Translations under genes and position numbers: made by a program | In this document: piece by piece, positions 32,861 through 47,739 of the stretch | Layout of the letters: each line of letters opens with the position of its first letter | Position numbering within the stretch: position 1 is the stretch's first letter | Source of the DNA: Lactifluus volemus | Lineage: Eukaryota; Basidiomycota; Agaricomycetes; Russulales; Russulaceae | NCBI GenBank assembly: GCA_022376515.1 | Contig: WTXI01000002.1 | Coordinates: 1,054,001-1,118,000, forward strand | Direction: 5' to 3' | Length of the DNA: 64,000 nucleotides | Notes under the pieces: generated by a model | What the model was told of the DNA's origin: nothing | Database searches by the model: none | Seen by the model: only the letters and a program-made list of their open reading frames with translations

Positions 32861-33346
32861 TGCCGTGGTATTTAGAGTTGTGGACAAAAACGCGACCTTT
32901 GATCCGAGCGAGCTCAGAGCCAGAAGCCCATCGTGCAAACGCGTCACATGGGTCGACGTTTCCGCGTTTCCGTCTCAGCTCAGCCTCAGGTAATACTGTA
33001 CTTCATCATTACCATCTTGAACACGACAATAGTGGCAACAAAAATGACTAAATGAATTTAAAAACGCTAGTGAGGAACTATCGCATGGCGCCGTCCATAA
33101 TAAGTGGTAGCTAAGGTATAACGGATAATAAAAAATATAATAAGTGAAGCAACGTAAAGCAAGGCGCACAAGGGCGAGTGATGGGATCGTGTAGGGGAAT
33201 CGTCACCACCAGGGTCGTTAGTCCTTATCAAAGCTCGTCAACAAGTGCACCCTCTACACCAAAAGAGGCACGGCCCCACAGAACAAGGAAAGATGAATGG
33301 GAGGAAACACAATCTGGAAGAAGACGTGAAATGGTAGGTGAAAGTA
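32861..33346. other. Intergenic, nothing recognised
   Basis: 486 bp between the start of the Coq11-like gene and the stop of the secreted protein, both on the minus strand. It holds the upstream region of the former and the 3' end of the latter. No repeat or RNA gene is seen. Confidence 0.5.
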
Positions 33347-34304
33347 TCACTCAAATTCCCAAGTTATGTGAGCGACGCCCGCTTTCTCGTCAGCGAGCTT
33401 GTGGAAAGCAGCGACAGACAGGTCAAGGGAATGCGGGCTGTCACAACCCATGCATTCGTCCGCGACGACCACCGTGACTTGTTTTCCGTTGCCAGTGATC
33501 CGAATTTTCTTCCCACAATACTTTCCATCTGCATAGAAGCGACGATCTTGGACAAAGAGTGGGTTTCGGATGAAGATGACTGACAATACACACACACCTA
33601 AGGCACAAATGAAATCCTCGTCACTGTGCGCCTGACCACAAGCGCCCTTAGCGCCATCCTGCTTATAAAAAGTTGCACTAGTACAAAGCGGTTAGTTAGT
33701 AGATTGACGAGAATACAACCGAGAGCACATACTCGCCACTGTAAACTTGGCCGTCAGCGGGGGAAGGCGCCGACGTGGTTGGAGTAGAAGTGGGAGTATC
33801 GACAGGCGTAGCACTGGTGTCTGCGTTGGGGGAGGGGGTCGTATCCGCTGGAGTGGATGGTATTTCGGAGCTACTCGGAGGCGTAGTAGATGGAGGCTCA
33901 CAAGAACTGGGGTCGTCGTCGCCGCCGTCGCAGTCATCCGGGGACGGGGAGGACGATGAGTTGTTCTGGGTGGTGCAGGAACCAGGAGGGGGGTCATTAG
34001 CCTAATTCTGTGTGAGCAGGCAATAGAGGTTTAACGACAGTAAGCGGTACAGAGCGACGGTGGCAGCATCTTGAAAGAATTGGGTTCCAGTGCGTTCATC
34101 GCAGTCTAGTTGTTGATACCGCGTGTAATGTTGAGAGTAAGGCTGCAAGAAAAAGGTTCGGAAAGACGATTCAAAACTGATAAATGATGGACGAACCTCG
34201 AGAGAGTGATGCGATTTCTGAGGGTCATCGCGTAAAATAATGAGAGCAGAGACGTTAGAGACGACAGAAAGAGCGACAAGAGATATGGCAAAAGTGCGGA
34301 ACAT
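33347..34304 (-). CDS. Secreted double-psi beta-barrel protein (RlpA/expansin-like)
   Basis: The start at 34304 gives a clear signal peptide (MFRTFAISLVALSVVSNVSA). A linker very rich in Ser, Thr, Pro and Asp occupies about 34000-33740, with stretches like PPSSSEIPSTPADTTPSP that probably carry O-glycans. The C-terminal domain reads GQVYSG, ATFYKQDGAKGACGQAHSDE, an intron, then FYADGKYCGKKIRITGNGKQ, VTVVVADECMGCDSPHSLDL and AAFHKLADEKAG, the barwin/RlpA-like barrel with its GxCG and DxC motifs. There is no second expansin domain. Proteins of this kind act at fungal or plant cell walls, but most lack a proven activity. The first two introns have weak donor sites (GTTCGT or GTCCAT; GTATCA), so the N-terminal splice pattern is uncertain. 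A TATAAG lies about 90 nt upstream. Confidence 0.82.
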
Positions 34305-34566
34305 TTAAGAGAGTGTGGAGAAGGAGTGGGATGCAGAGAGATACGAGTCGATAAGAGCGCTGAGGCCTGAGGTAAAGGAGGACGATACTTATACGGTTCC
34401 AGATGCATTTTTGAAAATAAAGAGGGTGTGTTGTTGTCGTGAACCAGCGATGAGGTATGAGTAACTTGGCGCCGGTCAGTATTTGCGGTTGATCGCTGCG
34501 CGCAGCTCAGTTGCGGTCGCCCTTTGAGCGTCAATTTCTCGGCCTTACTTCTCATTCAACACCACC

Positions 34567-35953
34567 ATGAGCGCAGGTACGTCTCACCATCTTTTCCATC
34601 CTAGCACATCATTTATCATCATCCATCAGCCGTTACAAAGGATCCTTTTTCTTCCACAGCTTCTCTAGACGCCAATCCATTCGACGACCCTTTCGCAGAT
34701 CCAGATTCTGTCAACAAGTCCTCTAACTACTCACAAGAACGAACCGCCTCACGAGTCGCCAACCTTGACCTCCGCGAGCAAGACTTGGAGCGTAGGGAGC
34801 GCGAGCTACAACAAAAAGCTGATACTATCCGAAAGCATGGTCGCAATAATTGGCCTCCCTGTACGTCTCTTCTCTCCTTCCTACACGTTCCATGGCCACG
34901 CTCATCTCGTCCTAGTCTTTCCCCTCGTCTACCATGACATTTCGGACGAAATACCTGAAGCGTCACGGCCGCTCATCACACGACTCTACATCCTATGGCT
35001 AGTCCTCGCAGGAACCTTGATCGTCAACATGGTCGCCTGCATATTTGTACTCACCTCAGGAGGCCCAGATGGTGTAAAAGATCTTATTGTCAGCATCATG
35101 TCCGTGCTTGCATTCTACCATGGCCTGCCCGTCAATTAACTGTCATTCGGTTCTTTTTATTGGACAGCATTGTCCCTCTGATCAGTGTCCTGTCTTTCCT
35201 ACTATGGTACAGGTGAGAAACTGTGCTTTCATATCACATCACCTTGTCAAGTACCACCCACATAACCTCAGGCCAATCTATAACGGATATATGAAAGTGC
35301 GTCGTCTTTCTCCCCCTCCCCAGTAAGCAACGCCCACTAAACCCTACAAGGAGCAATCGTTGTATTATTGTACGCGTATGCACTATCAAGCTCTCTTGTC
35401 TTATCTATCGCCCTTTTTTGTGTCACAGATATCTATTTTTTCTTCTGCGGGTGGCATCTGGCCTTTAGCTTGTACATGTAAGTGCCTGCCAGTGTTCCCT
35501 TTGTCACGAGCATGCGCTGACATGAACCGGCGGCATGATAGGTTCCTTGGTATTCCGAGGTATTTCCACTACTTGATTACTCCGTTTCGGAACTAGCTTG
35601 ACCGTTTATCCCTCAGCACTGGTTCAGCAGGCATAATCCAGACAATTCAGAGGTTCTCACATCGCGCCTTTGTGGCTGGAATCTTCGGTGCAATTGCCAC
35701 GGTTGGTTGGGCCATTCAAGGGTTAGGCAATGCGTTTTATTACCGACAGGTGAGCTTTTCTCGGCATAAATTGTGTCCAGCCAATTCACTCAGAGTCAGA
35801 TTTGGACACACGGCACTGCTGCCGGTCACACAATGGAAAAGGTAAAGCTTCTAGGTGCATTGGAGTGATCAGTGTTAACCAGCGTTTTGGTACATTCAGG
35901 CGAAATCCGAGTTGGCGACTCAGGGAGCGAGGGCCTACTTGACGCGAGGATAG
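34567..35953 (+). CDS. Secretory carrier-associated membrane protein (SCAMP)
   Basis: A four-span membrane protein of post-Golgi and endocytic vesicles. The ATG at 34567 opens a 10-nt first exon (MSA), spliced to an exon from 34660 that contains the NPF endocytic motif (LDANPFDDPFADPD). A coiled-coil segment (LREQDLERRERELQQKADTI) and NNWPP follow. The conserved core is YHDISDEIPEASRPLITRLY, LVLAGTLIVNMVACI, IVPLISVLSFLLWYRPIYNG, the FFCGWHLAFSLYMFLG region and FGAIATVGWAIQGLGNAFYY. It ends ATQGARAYLTRG at TAG 35951-35953. At least ten short introns, several exons being only 16-30 nt. It is divergent from the secreted beta-barrel gene across 262 bp. Confidence 0.92.
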
Positions 35954-37489
35954 TGATACTTTGTTCTGTTTCATGCACTAGCAACAGCCTAAGTGGTTTC
36001 GATGTGACTTATGAGAGCAATTTGGAGCTGAGAACTGAGACGTCACAGTGACATCGACCACTTGCATTGTTTACTCTGTTTACTGTAATAAAAAAGGGGG
36101 GTCCAACGCATTGCCCTGACAGCGTGGAGGAACGATCGAAGTCGTCTTCGAGAAGTTAAAGTTTCACATTTTTAGACTGTTGGTTACCTCTGCTCGGCTG
36201 TTGCGTCCTCATCTGTGGTCATTGCTGTTCGTGTGAGTCCATCCACACACGGTCTGTGATCCGTCAGGTGGTAATTGTTACTTATCAACCCTCTTCCTTG
36301 GCACCGCCTACTGTTGCCACTTTTAGGGTGCTCTGGCACCCTGCCGTTCTGCTTGAGCAGCTGTGGGCGCCATCGCCACATTGCATTCTGTGCCGTCTTG
36401 GGAGTGCTTCGAGCTGGTACAGCTACTGCAACGATTGCAGACGGTGCATTCTAGGTAGCCCAGGATACCAAGGGGTACTAGTATCAAGTTCCATACTGTA
36501 CGTGTTGGCCGATTTCGCCCTTGGTAAACCTTCACCTTGAATGGAGAGCACGTCTTCATCTGGAGCAAAAAACTCGCAGAGAGATGAAGCAGGTAAACTT
36601 GCGACTTGTAATAGGCTTTCGGGCTTGGCTTCCCGTCCGAAGCGGACCAGCGTGGGGAAACGCTAACACGTGTTCTTAGTCTTCTGCGAGTTCTCTCCAT
36701 TCTCACCTCTGCCGCCTCACAACTGAAACGTCGACAAGGCCTCTTGCAGGTCAATCACTCTTCGCTACAGCAACGAAACCAAGGGCAGCCGGCATCATTC
36801 GTTGCACATTGCTCCTGGACAGCGACTATGCGCTGGCGAGCTGCATAAGTTAAGGTTCGACAGTCGGTCATTTCCACTGATTATCCTGCCACCCACTCCC
36901 ATCAAGATCTCCGTGCAGGCGGGCATCATCTCGAACCCGACTGTCTAACCTGTTGGATTGAGCACTGTACAAGAAGAGGAACACGAAAGACAAGACCGTG
37001 ATATCACTGAAGCAAATCCAGAACCTCCTCATTGTCCGCGCGCTTGCACTCCCATGCTGGCGTTGTAGGCGTTCACCGGAGACGGTATCAATGTTGTACA
37101 GGTGTGGGGCTGAGGTTGTGATGCGGCACATACACTATGTTTACGAAATCTGAGCAGAGTGCTGTGTTGTTTGTCAATGCTAGTTGCCTAATAAAGGCAG
37201 CGGAGATTGAACGACTAGCAAGCTTGTCAATCTTTTTTTTTTTTTCGCTTCAAACCCACCATCGTCATCTAAGGTCGGTCTTCAACCTCTCAACTACCTT
37301 TGTTGCATTTCCTTACTCCTTTCTTTTCAAAAGCCAAAAAGCTAATTAAAAAAAAAAAATCTAAAAAACGTATCCACAAGGCGGTTGTTTCATCTCTTCT
37401 TGTACGTTTCTCTCTTTTTCTTCAAATGCCAAACTAAATGCACCCAGTCGCAGAAAACCATAAGCAGTAACGACCCACCTAAAATATAA
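35954..37489. other. Long non-coding interval upstream of the PABP gene
   Basis: About 1.5 kb, the longest gene-free stretch in the right two thirds of the window. Open frames around 36323-36754 and 36868-37131 on the minus strand show no domain features and no matching splice structure. The last 250 bp are pyrimidine-rich (T13 near 37231-37243) and then A-rich, consistent with promoter and 5' leader of the PABP gene. No RNA gene is recognised. Confidence 0.55.
37348..37369 (+). promoter_or_regulatory. A-rich tract in the presumed PABP 5' leader
   Basis: A run of 12 A, then TCT and AAAAAA, about 120-140 nt upstream of the PABP start codon. PABP mRNAs of yeast, plants and animals carry such tracts, to which PABP binds to repress its own translation. 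The same autoregulation is likely here, if the tract lies in the transcript. Confidence 0.6.
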
Positions 37490-39839
<2,350 letters not shown>

Positions 39840-40174
39840 ATTGCACGGTCACCGGTTTGGTGAGAGTGCTATTCTCGGCGAAACTGCTGTTGGTCCCATC
39901 TGTCGCGGTCTTGTGTTGTTCCCCTGTTGGCTACTCCCTTTCCTATCACTCCATCTCCGGCTGACAGATCCCTTGTGGCTGCTTGTGCGGGTTTGATGAT
40001 GGTGTCGTTCCTTTATGTACTTGGAGGGAATAGAGATGTTGCAACTGCTTAAGGATGTATGAATGTGATTGACGGTGGTGATATGGGTTACAAAGGGGTA
40101 TAGCGTGACGTGTAATAGTATCAACATCATGCTGTGAAGCATAAATGAGAGAGCAGGAAAGTAGTGCACGACGC
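39840..40174. other. Convergent 3' region, no gene seen
   Basis: 335 bp between the PABP stop and the methyltransferase stop on the other strand. It presumably holds both 3' untranslated regions. No repeat or RNA gene recognised. Confidence 0.5.
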
Positions 40175-41636
40175 TTATTCGCGTTTTATGGCATGAACTA
40201 CGTGTAGCCTGTTTTCAATGTGCACAAGGGGATAATACAAGTCCCGCTGGGCGGCCTCGATAAGCCTTTTAACCTTCTTCTCGTCAAGGCCCGATGCTAG
40301 TAAGAGGGGTCGGATGGCGAGAATAAGCAGGTCAGACTCCATCCATGCAAGTTGGCCGACGGTAAGAAGGGTCGGATCTGTGAAGGGGGGGAGACGGTTT
40401 GTCAGAAACCATAATAGAGAAGGGTTAAAGATGTTTACCTTTTGGCCAAAAACCAACAGGGATGTCGGCATGCTGTTGAAAGACATGGTCATACCACCCC
40501 AGGTCGTGGACTATTTCTCCCATGCGTTCCGGCACGGTGATGTCAACGCCACGCATCACGAGCGCTCGTTGGATCTCCTCTGCCAGAGCACACCACCCTG
40601 GGATGCCAGATTTGGCATCTGCGGACGTAAACTTTCCATCCGCGATAGGACGAAGGTCAAATTCGATAAGAATGAGTACACCACCGGGGCGAAGGATGCG
40701 GGTGAGTTCGTGTAAGAAGTGGGGGTAATCGTGGATCTAGAGAGGAGGGAGAATAGAAGCAAAGTCCAAAGGTGAGTGACGGGCAGGGCGGGAAGGGGGG
40801 GAGGAGAGGGAAAAAAATAAGTGGCACGCGACCTACCCCTAAGTGCATATCGCGAGCGTGTACGACATCATATGAGTTGGAGGGATAAGGGAGGCAGCGG
40901 CAATCAAGATTGCAGAGTTCGAAACTACGCTTGATAAAGGACAAATGAGCTCACGAGGGCAAATAACGCCATGACGTGAAGGTTGAGACTAACGTGCAAT
41001 TGGTAGGGACGGTCCTGTAAAGGTCAAAAGTTGAGTCAGCCATTTTTTGGACAGATTTTTGCGCTCAAACCTTGAACTTACCGAGGCTGTAACGGTGCCA
41101 AGTCCACACCCGTGACTTCGACATGAGGGAACTCATCTGCCATGTCGGCCGCCCTGAAAAAATGTGAAAAGTGCGTCAGTGTTTCAAAAGAATTTCTTTT
41201 AAGGTTTAATTTAGTGGAGAGGGGGGGCTACAGACCAAAGACCACCACCTGTACCCATGTCCAGAACTCTGAGCTTCTCTCCACCGGTATCGCGATCAGG
41301 GCAGAGAACTCTTTCGACCGGTCCCACGTAATTTTTATTTCCGAGAACAAATCGGACCATTCTGTGAAAAAGGTCGAAGCGCTGATAAATTGGTCGTGCC
41401 GGGGTCCGAGCCGATATGAAATTTCATCATCGATAAAATAATATAATAAAAATACGTTCATCGTCATCGTCCAGGACATGAATCTAACCACTTACCCGTA
41501 GTTCCCCTTCATCGGCGGGCATCAAATAAAGGTGGTTCAGATTGTTACATTGTCTGCCATTGACGACGCGGAAAAATTGGTCATAGTCTCGTGGTGTGAG
41601 GTTGACCAACTCTGGGGGGACACACTCAACGCACAT
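40175..41636 (-). CDS. SAM-dependent methyltransferase (fungal class I)
   Basis: The first ATG that suits is 41636 (MCVECVPPELVNLTPRDYDQ). The next exon reads FDLFHRMVRFVLGNKNYVG, then motif I LRVLDMGTGGG (about 41260), followed after introns by ADMADEFPHVEVTGVDLAPL with the acidic residue that holds the SAM ribose. Then come CRCLPYPSNSYDVVHARDMH and LTRILRPGGVLILIEFD (motif IV and post-IV). The C-terminal part contains VGQLAWMESDLLILAIRPLL, ending HVVHAIKRE. The arrangement fits the large family of uncharacterised fungal methyltransferases related to UMTA/LaeA-like enzymes. The substrate is unknown. No secondary-metabolism genes lie nearby, so a housekeeping target is as likely as a metabolite. 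Confidence 0.8.
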
Positions 41637-41849
41637 AGATAAGAAGTGAGAGAGGGAAGGCGAAGGAAATCCTGTCAGGAAACTTGTCGGCCGCAAAGCA
41701 GGGGGTTGATATACTTCCGGGGCGTGAGTACGAGATCTATCGGACGAGGCGCTATTTCAAATGGGAGTACACCTTGATAACCAATGCGGATCATTGTGAC
41801 ATTGTCCTCCACCGACCAGAAAACGGTTATAGAAACCATTAGACATATT

Positions 41850-44290
41850 TCATACAATCGGTTTGATGTCATGTACAAATACAGTTCTCGTGGCCTCCCC
41901 GTGCCAGCCCCTGTTCCCGCTAGCACTGACAAGAAACCGAGCTCCCGGATCGACCACTTAAGTGGCAACATATCAGAAACAGGTCAATATCCAATTCCTC
42001 AAGTTCTGGACTCACACATTTGGGAGATTATCCCACCATGGTGACCAGGGATGATCTTAAATTGCATTCGTCCCCTGGCCTCACCTTCTCCGGCTTCCGC
42101 CGCGTTCCACAACCGAATGTTATCGGCACACGCGCTAAAAAAAGAGGTGTCGGTCAATCATTTGTGCGTTGGATGGGGATATCGATATGACGAAGCGTGG
42201 TCCAAGTATGGCCTGTCCTCACCAGCCCCCCCTCTTCACTTACCAAGCAATGTGACGGCCATCAGGAAATGCGACCACACAACTGACGATACCGGAGCTT
42301 GGGGGATTCTTGAGCGTCTTCATCAGACGTGGTACCTCCGCGGGACCGGATCGTCCCAGTTGCCTAACATCCCACACGTCGACCGTGCCATTCCGTCTTC
42401 CGGCGTAGATCTGGCTTCCGTTTGGGGACCAGCAGGCCTACGAAAACAGCACTTAGCGAATGACATTTCCGCTTGGAACGGGTGTCACGAGACACTAAAT
42501 TCGTTCAGCGTAGGAAATTGGTGCCGTACCGAGAGGCAGTATGGCGGCGTCTTTTCACTCATCCACAGCCGACCTACACCGTAACCAGCGCCCGAAGGAA
42601 CGCGGCAGTCCCACAAAACAACTTGCCCGTCCATCGCAGCGGTCATGATTACATCTTGAGAGAATGCTGCAAACGACGCTGCGTCCAAGATTGGAGGTGC
42701 GTTTTTGGGCGCTGGAGCTGCTACTAAGGATTTCGGACCCAGCACTGCAAGCGACCCTGGCAGAGGTGACGGCACAGGAACCGCAGAAGGGACGGACAAT
42801 GGCGGTGGTGCTGATGGTACCGCGCTGGGTGAATTGTCAGGTTCCCCTTCTGCATCAGGTTCATCGCCAAACAGGGAGTCGGCATCTGAACATGCATCTG
42901 TGTCAACAGGCAACTGGGACCGAGCTTCTGTGGGTCATGTGAAGTCTCATGTCGTGAAATCACACAAAGTTTGTGCCCACCAGTTGGCGCATCCAGATTG
43001 CTAGATGGTTCATCTCCGCTTACAGAGTGGGGTAGCCGACCCAGTTGACCATGACTGACCGAAACATTGGGGACGCTCTTGATCTGGCTGAACTGAGGTG
43101 GTACGTTAGGGTAATCGGTGCTTAGGGGACGGACTGCGAGCGCTGCCAGCTGTGTCCCATGAGCGACAAAGTGGCGCACAATCTGTCCCGTATCGAGGTC
43201 CCATTGCTGGTACAGAAAGACACTCGTAATTTGACGACCCGCAAGTGGAGGTTACGTATACGTACCAGAGCCTGACCATCCCAGCCTGCAGAGAAGAAGC
43301 CCCGTTCGTCATGCTGAAGCGCGAGAGCGGAAACAGGGCCACGGTGACCTTGCATGACGTGAAACAAACGACCCGGTTCGTGCCTAACGGTGAACAGATT
43401 GATTTGCCCTGTCTGGGAATTAGATGAATCGAAGAATAGACGCATATAGCCAGCAAAGGTTACTGACATTGGTTCCAGACAGACCCCACAAGGCATCCCC
43501 GTGCAAGGCTAGGCTATGGACGGGTGAGCGCCCTGCCTCTGCAGATGGTGTAGGGCCATCGGGGTTCTCCCACCACGATCTGACTTGACCAGCTTTCAGG
43601 GTGCCCTCCACTACCCCTGCATGGTGGCGCTGAGGAGCGGTCAAAAACATCTTCCCATTTACGGCGGAGAATATGTCGTAGTCGCGAATATAGCCATCTT
43701 CTGAGCCCGTGAGGAAATGGGTCATGCACGGGGTAGCTGCGAGAGAATGCGTTGGTACTGGGTGAGGAAGTGCACAGATCGCTTCCACAACATATGAGCG
43801 AGGATACAGAACTGAGGGCCGCAATTGAGAACGACGCGTGTGGGAAGGGGAAAGTGAGCGCGTTCTCGTCGACGGTGGCGTTGGATCTTTGATAAAATTG
43901 TCAGAAAGGGCATCTGTAGAGTCTTAAAGAGCGGGTACCTCTGGGGGATCGTTGTAGCGTTGGAGGCGGCGACGGTCGTTTTGCAGGGACCACTGCATGT
44001 AGAGGCACAGGTGATTCGACGACTTCTGGGGCAGTTGAATCAAGAACTGCATCGTCCTCTTCATCGTCCTCATCCTCTTCGTCTTCGGAGTCCTCTTCGT
44101 GGGATTCCTATTGCGGTGCGGTCAGCGATGTAGTTTGAAAGCGGTTGGAACAGAGCCCGACCGGATCGCCCTCCGTTGCATCCTCTGCACCAGCTTCAAT
44201 GGCATCAAAAATTTCCTGGTCGATGTCTTCCTCTCCTTCGTTATCAGATTCGACGTCGTCGATGTCGTCTTCGCTATCGCTCCCAGCCAT
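41850..44290 (-). CDS. SPT8: SAGA complex subunit Spt8 (WD40)
   Basis: A WD40 subunit of the SAGA coactivator that helps deliver TBP to promoters. The start is 44290 (MAGSDSEDDIDDVESDNEGE), opening a strongly acidic N-terminus of about 100 residues. An in-frame codon at 44362 is possible but lacks support. The propeller begins LSPSHTRRSQLRPSVLYPRS, then THFLTGSEDGYIRDYDIFSA with VNGKMFLTAPQRHHAGVVEG, a Spt8 signature. Further blades: GQINLFTVRHEPGRLFHVMQ, DERGFFSAGWDGQ, an Asp/Ser/Pro-rich insert (about 42880-42730), DVIMTAAMDGQVVLWDCRVP, and the end QFKIIPGHHGG ... LVSASGNRGWHGEATRTVFV and HDIKPIV. The stop TGA is at 41850-41852. The last intron uses GTGAGT, so that QM-LVDPGARFLV stays in frame. 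Confidence 0.93.
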
Positions 44291-44385
44291 TGCAGATGTT
44301 GATGTGTTAGCCTGAGAGATCAATACACGGGACAAGAACGGATTGGCGCGGGCCGAGAGCATATATCTACACTCTCTAACTAGCC
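44291..44385. promoter_or_regulatory. 95-bp shared promoter between SPT8 and SRP54
   Basis: Two housekeeping genes start in opposite directions 95 bp apart. ATATAT at 44361-44366 is the only TATA-like element, about 20 nt from the SRP54 ATG. Confidence 0.65.
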
Positions 44386-46444
<2,059 letters not shown>

Positions 46445-46634
46445 GTGAGGAGCTCAGCGTCCGATGCTCGGGCCATTAAACACGAGTCAGTCCGTCTCAT
46501 GGGAAGATCACGTCAGAAGCAGTCAAAGTATAGGTAATAATATGCTTCCCGCCACGTACGACATACATGTATCCATCGGACTGGATGACCGTAACGATAA
46601 GCACGCTGCACACGACCAGGTTGTTGTACAGCTG

Positions 46635-47448
46635 CTAGCCCCCTTTCTCCTTTTGCTCACGTTTCCATCGCTTCTTCTGTTCTGACGCAGAAGCTTTGTT
46701 ACCGAAAATGAAAGCGCTTGTATGTTTATCAGTTCCTGTCTTTCTAGAAACCGGCACAGGGCAGCAAATATGATCTTGCCAAGAACCGGGTCAGCAGTGA
46801 GAGTGGTACCCGCAAATGAAATCCACTTACTTCCCAGAGGCCCCAGGCTCCAGCACCCCTGTACATACCGAATACAATACGGGGAGGCTCCCTGCGCCAC
46901 TAGTGTTATATGATAGGAAGGCACTCAGGAGCGAGAAGGATGTCACGGATACGATAAGGGGGTGGGTCTTTGGGCCGCCACGTTCAGGTACGGGGGTCGA
47001 GAAAGGAATCTGCCGATAAATCCATTTAGTTTGTTTGGGAGAGACATAGTAAAAAAAACGAATCGTGAATCACATTGACAACGAGGCCCACGGCCGAAAA
47101 TGCCAATAAAAGTCCAAAATGTAATGCCAAGAAGGACTCGAGTGGCGTCAAGTGACGAGATTCTCCAATAGTAAGTAGCAGGATTCGAGGGGAAAAAATG
47201 AGGGCACACGACCATGCCGATAGACTGGGACCAGGGGTCAGAAGGATGATCTCCTTTGAAATATTTCAGCTGAAGCGCCACGAACATTACGGATGTAGCC
47301 CAAGCCCAATAGGCGGTGGTGCTCTCCGAGTCCTTGGGTTCCCCAGATATGTTGGTGGACGCAAACCAGGTCCTAAAGACGCATCCGGGGGGGTGGAGGC
47401 TACTCGACCCTTGTTAGATAGGTCTTCCAGTTCGAAGTCTGAAGGCAT
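46635..47448 (-). CDS. Small multi-span membrane protein, unrecognised
   Basis: I do not recognise this family. The ATG at 47448 begins [20 protein letters not shown]. Continuation requires a frame change at a C7 run (complement of 47386-47398), after which [20 protein letters not shown] leads into a hydrophobic segment ([19 protein letters not shown]). Later exons give a second span ([20 protein letters not shown]), a third ([18 protein letters not shown]) and a lysine-rich cytosolic tail ([20 protein letters not shown]) ending at TAG 46635-46637. Splice choices around 46840-46880 are uncertain. The frame break may be a homopolymer error like the one in PAB1, or an unrecognised intron. Confidence 0.6.
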
Positions 47449-47739
47449 GAGAAGAACCGTTCGGGATTAGCGCCGACCGTGGACATGTGGCAACCCTAGT
47501 CTCCACCTCATGCTGCGGAGGTTAACTTAGTACAGTATACAAAATTACTTTGTTATTTGGCTCCATTCAATCCAGATCTCCGCCACTAACCTAATAACGA
47601 CGATCACAGATAACGGCAACTCTCAATTGCAGTCACACGAACTAATTCCTAGACATTACATACAGTAGATATAGTGTTGAGCCAAAATGAAGGAAACGAT
47701 GCAATATGGACAATAGCGAGTGAGCTGCTACCACCTGTC

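Noticed and set aside
36323..37131. Two minus-strand open frames upstream of PAB1
   Set aside because: No domain, no signal peptide, no consistent splice sites and irregular composition. Treated as chance frames.
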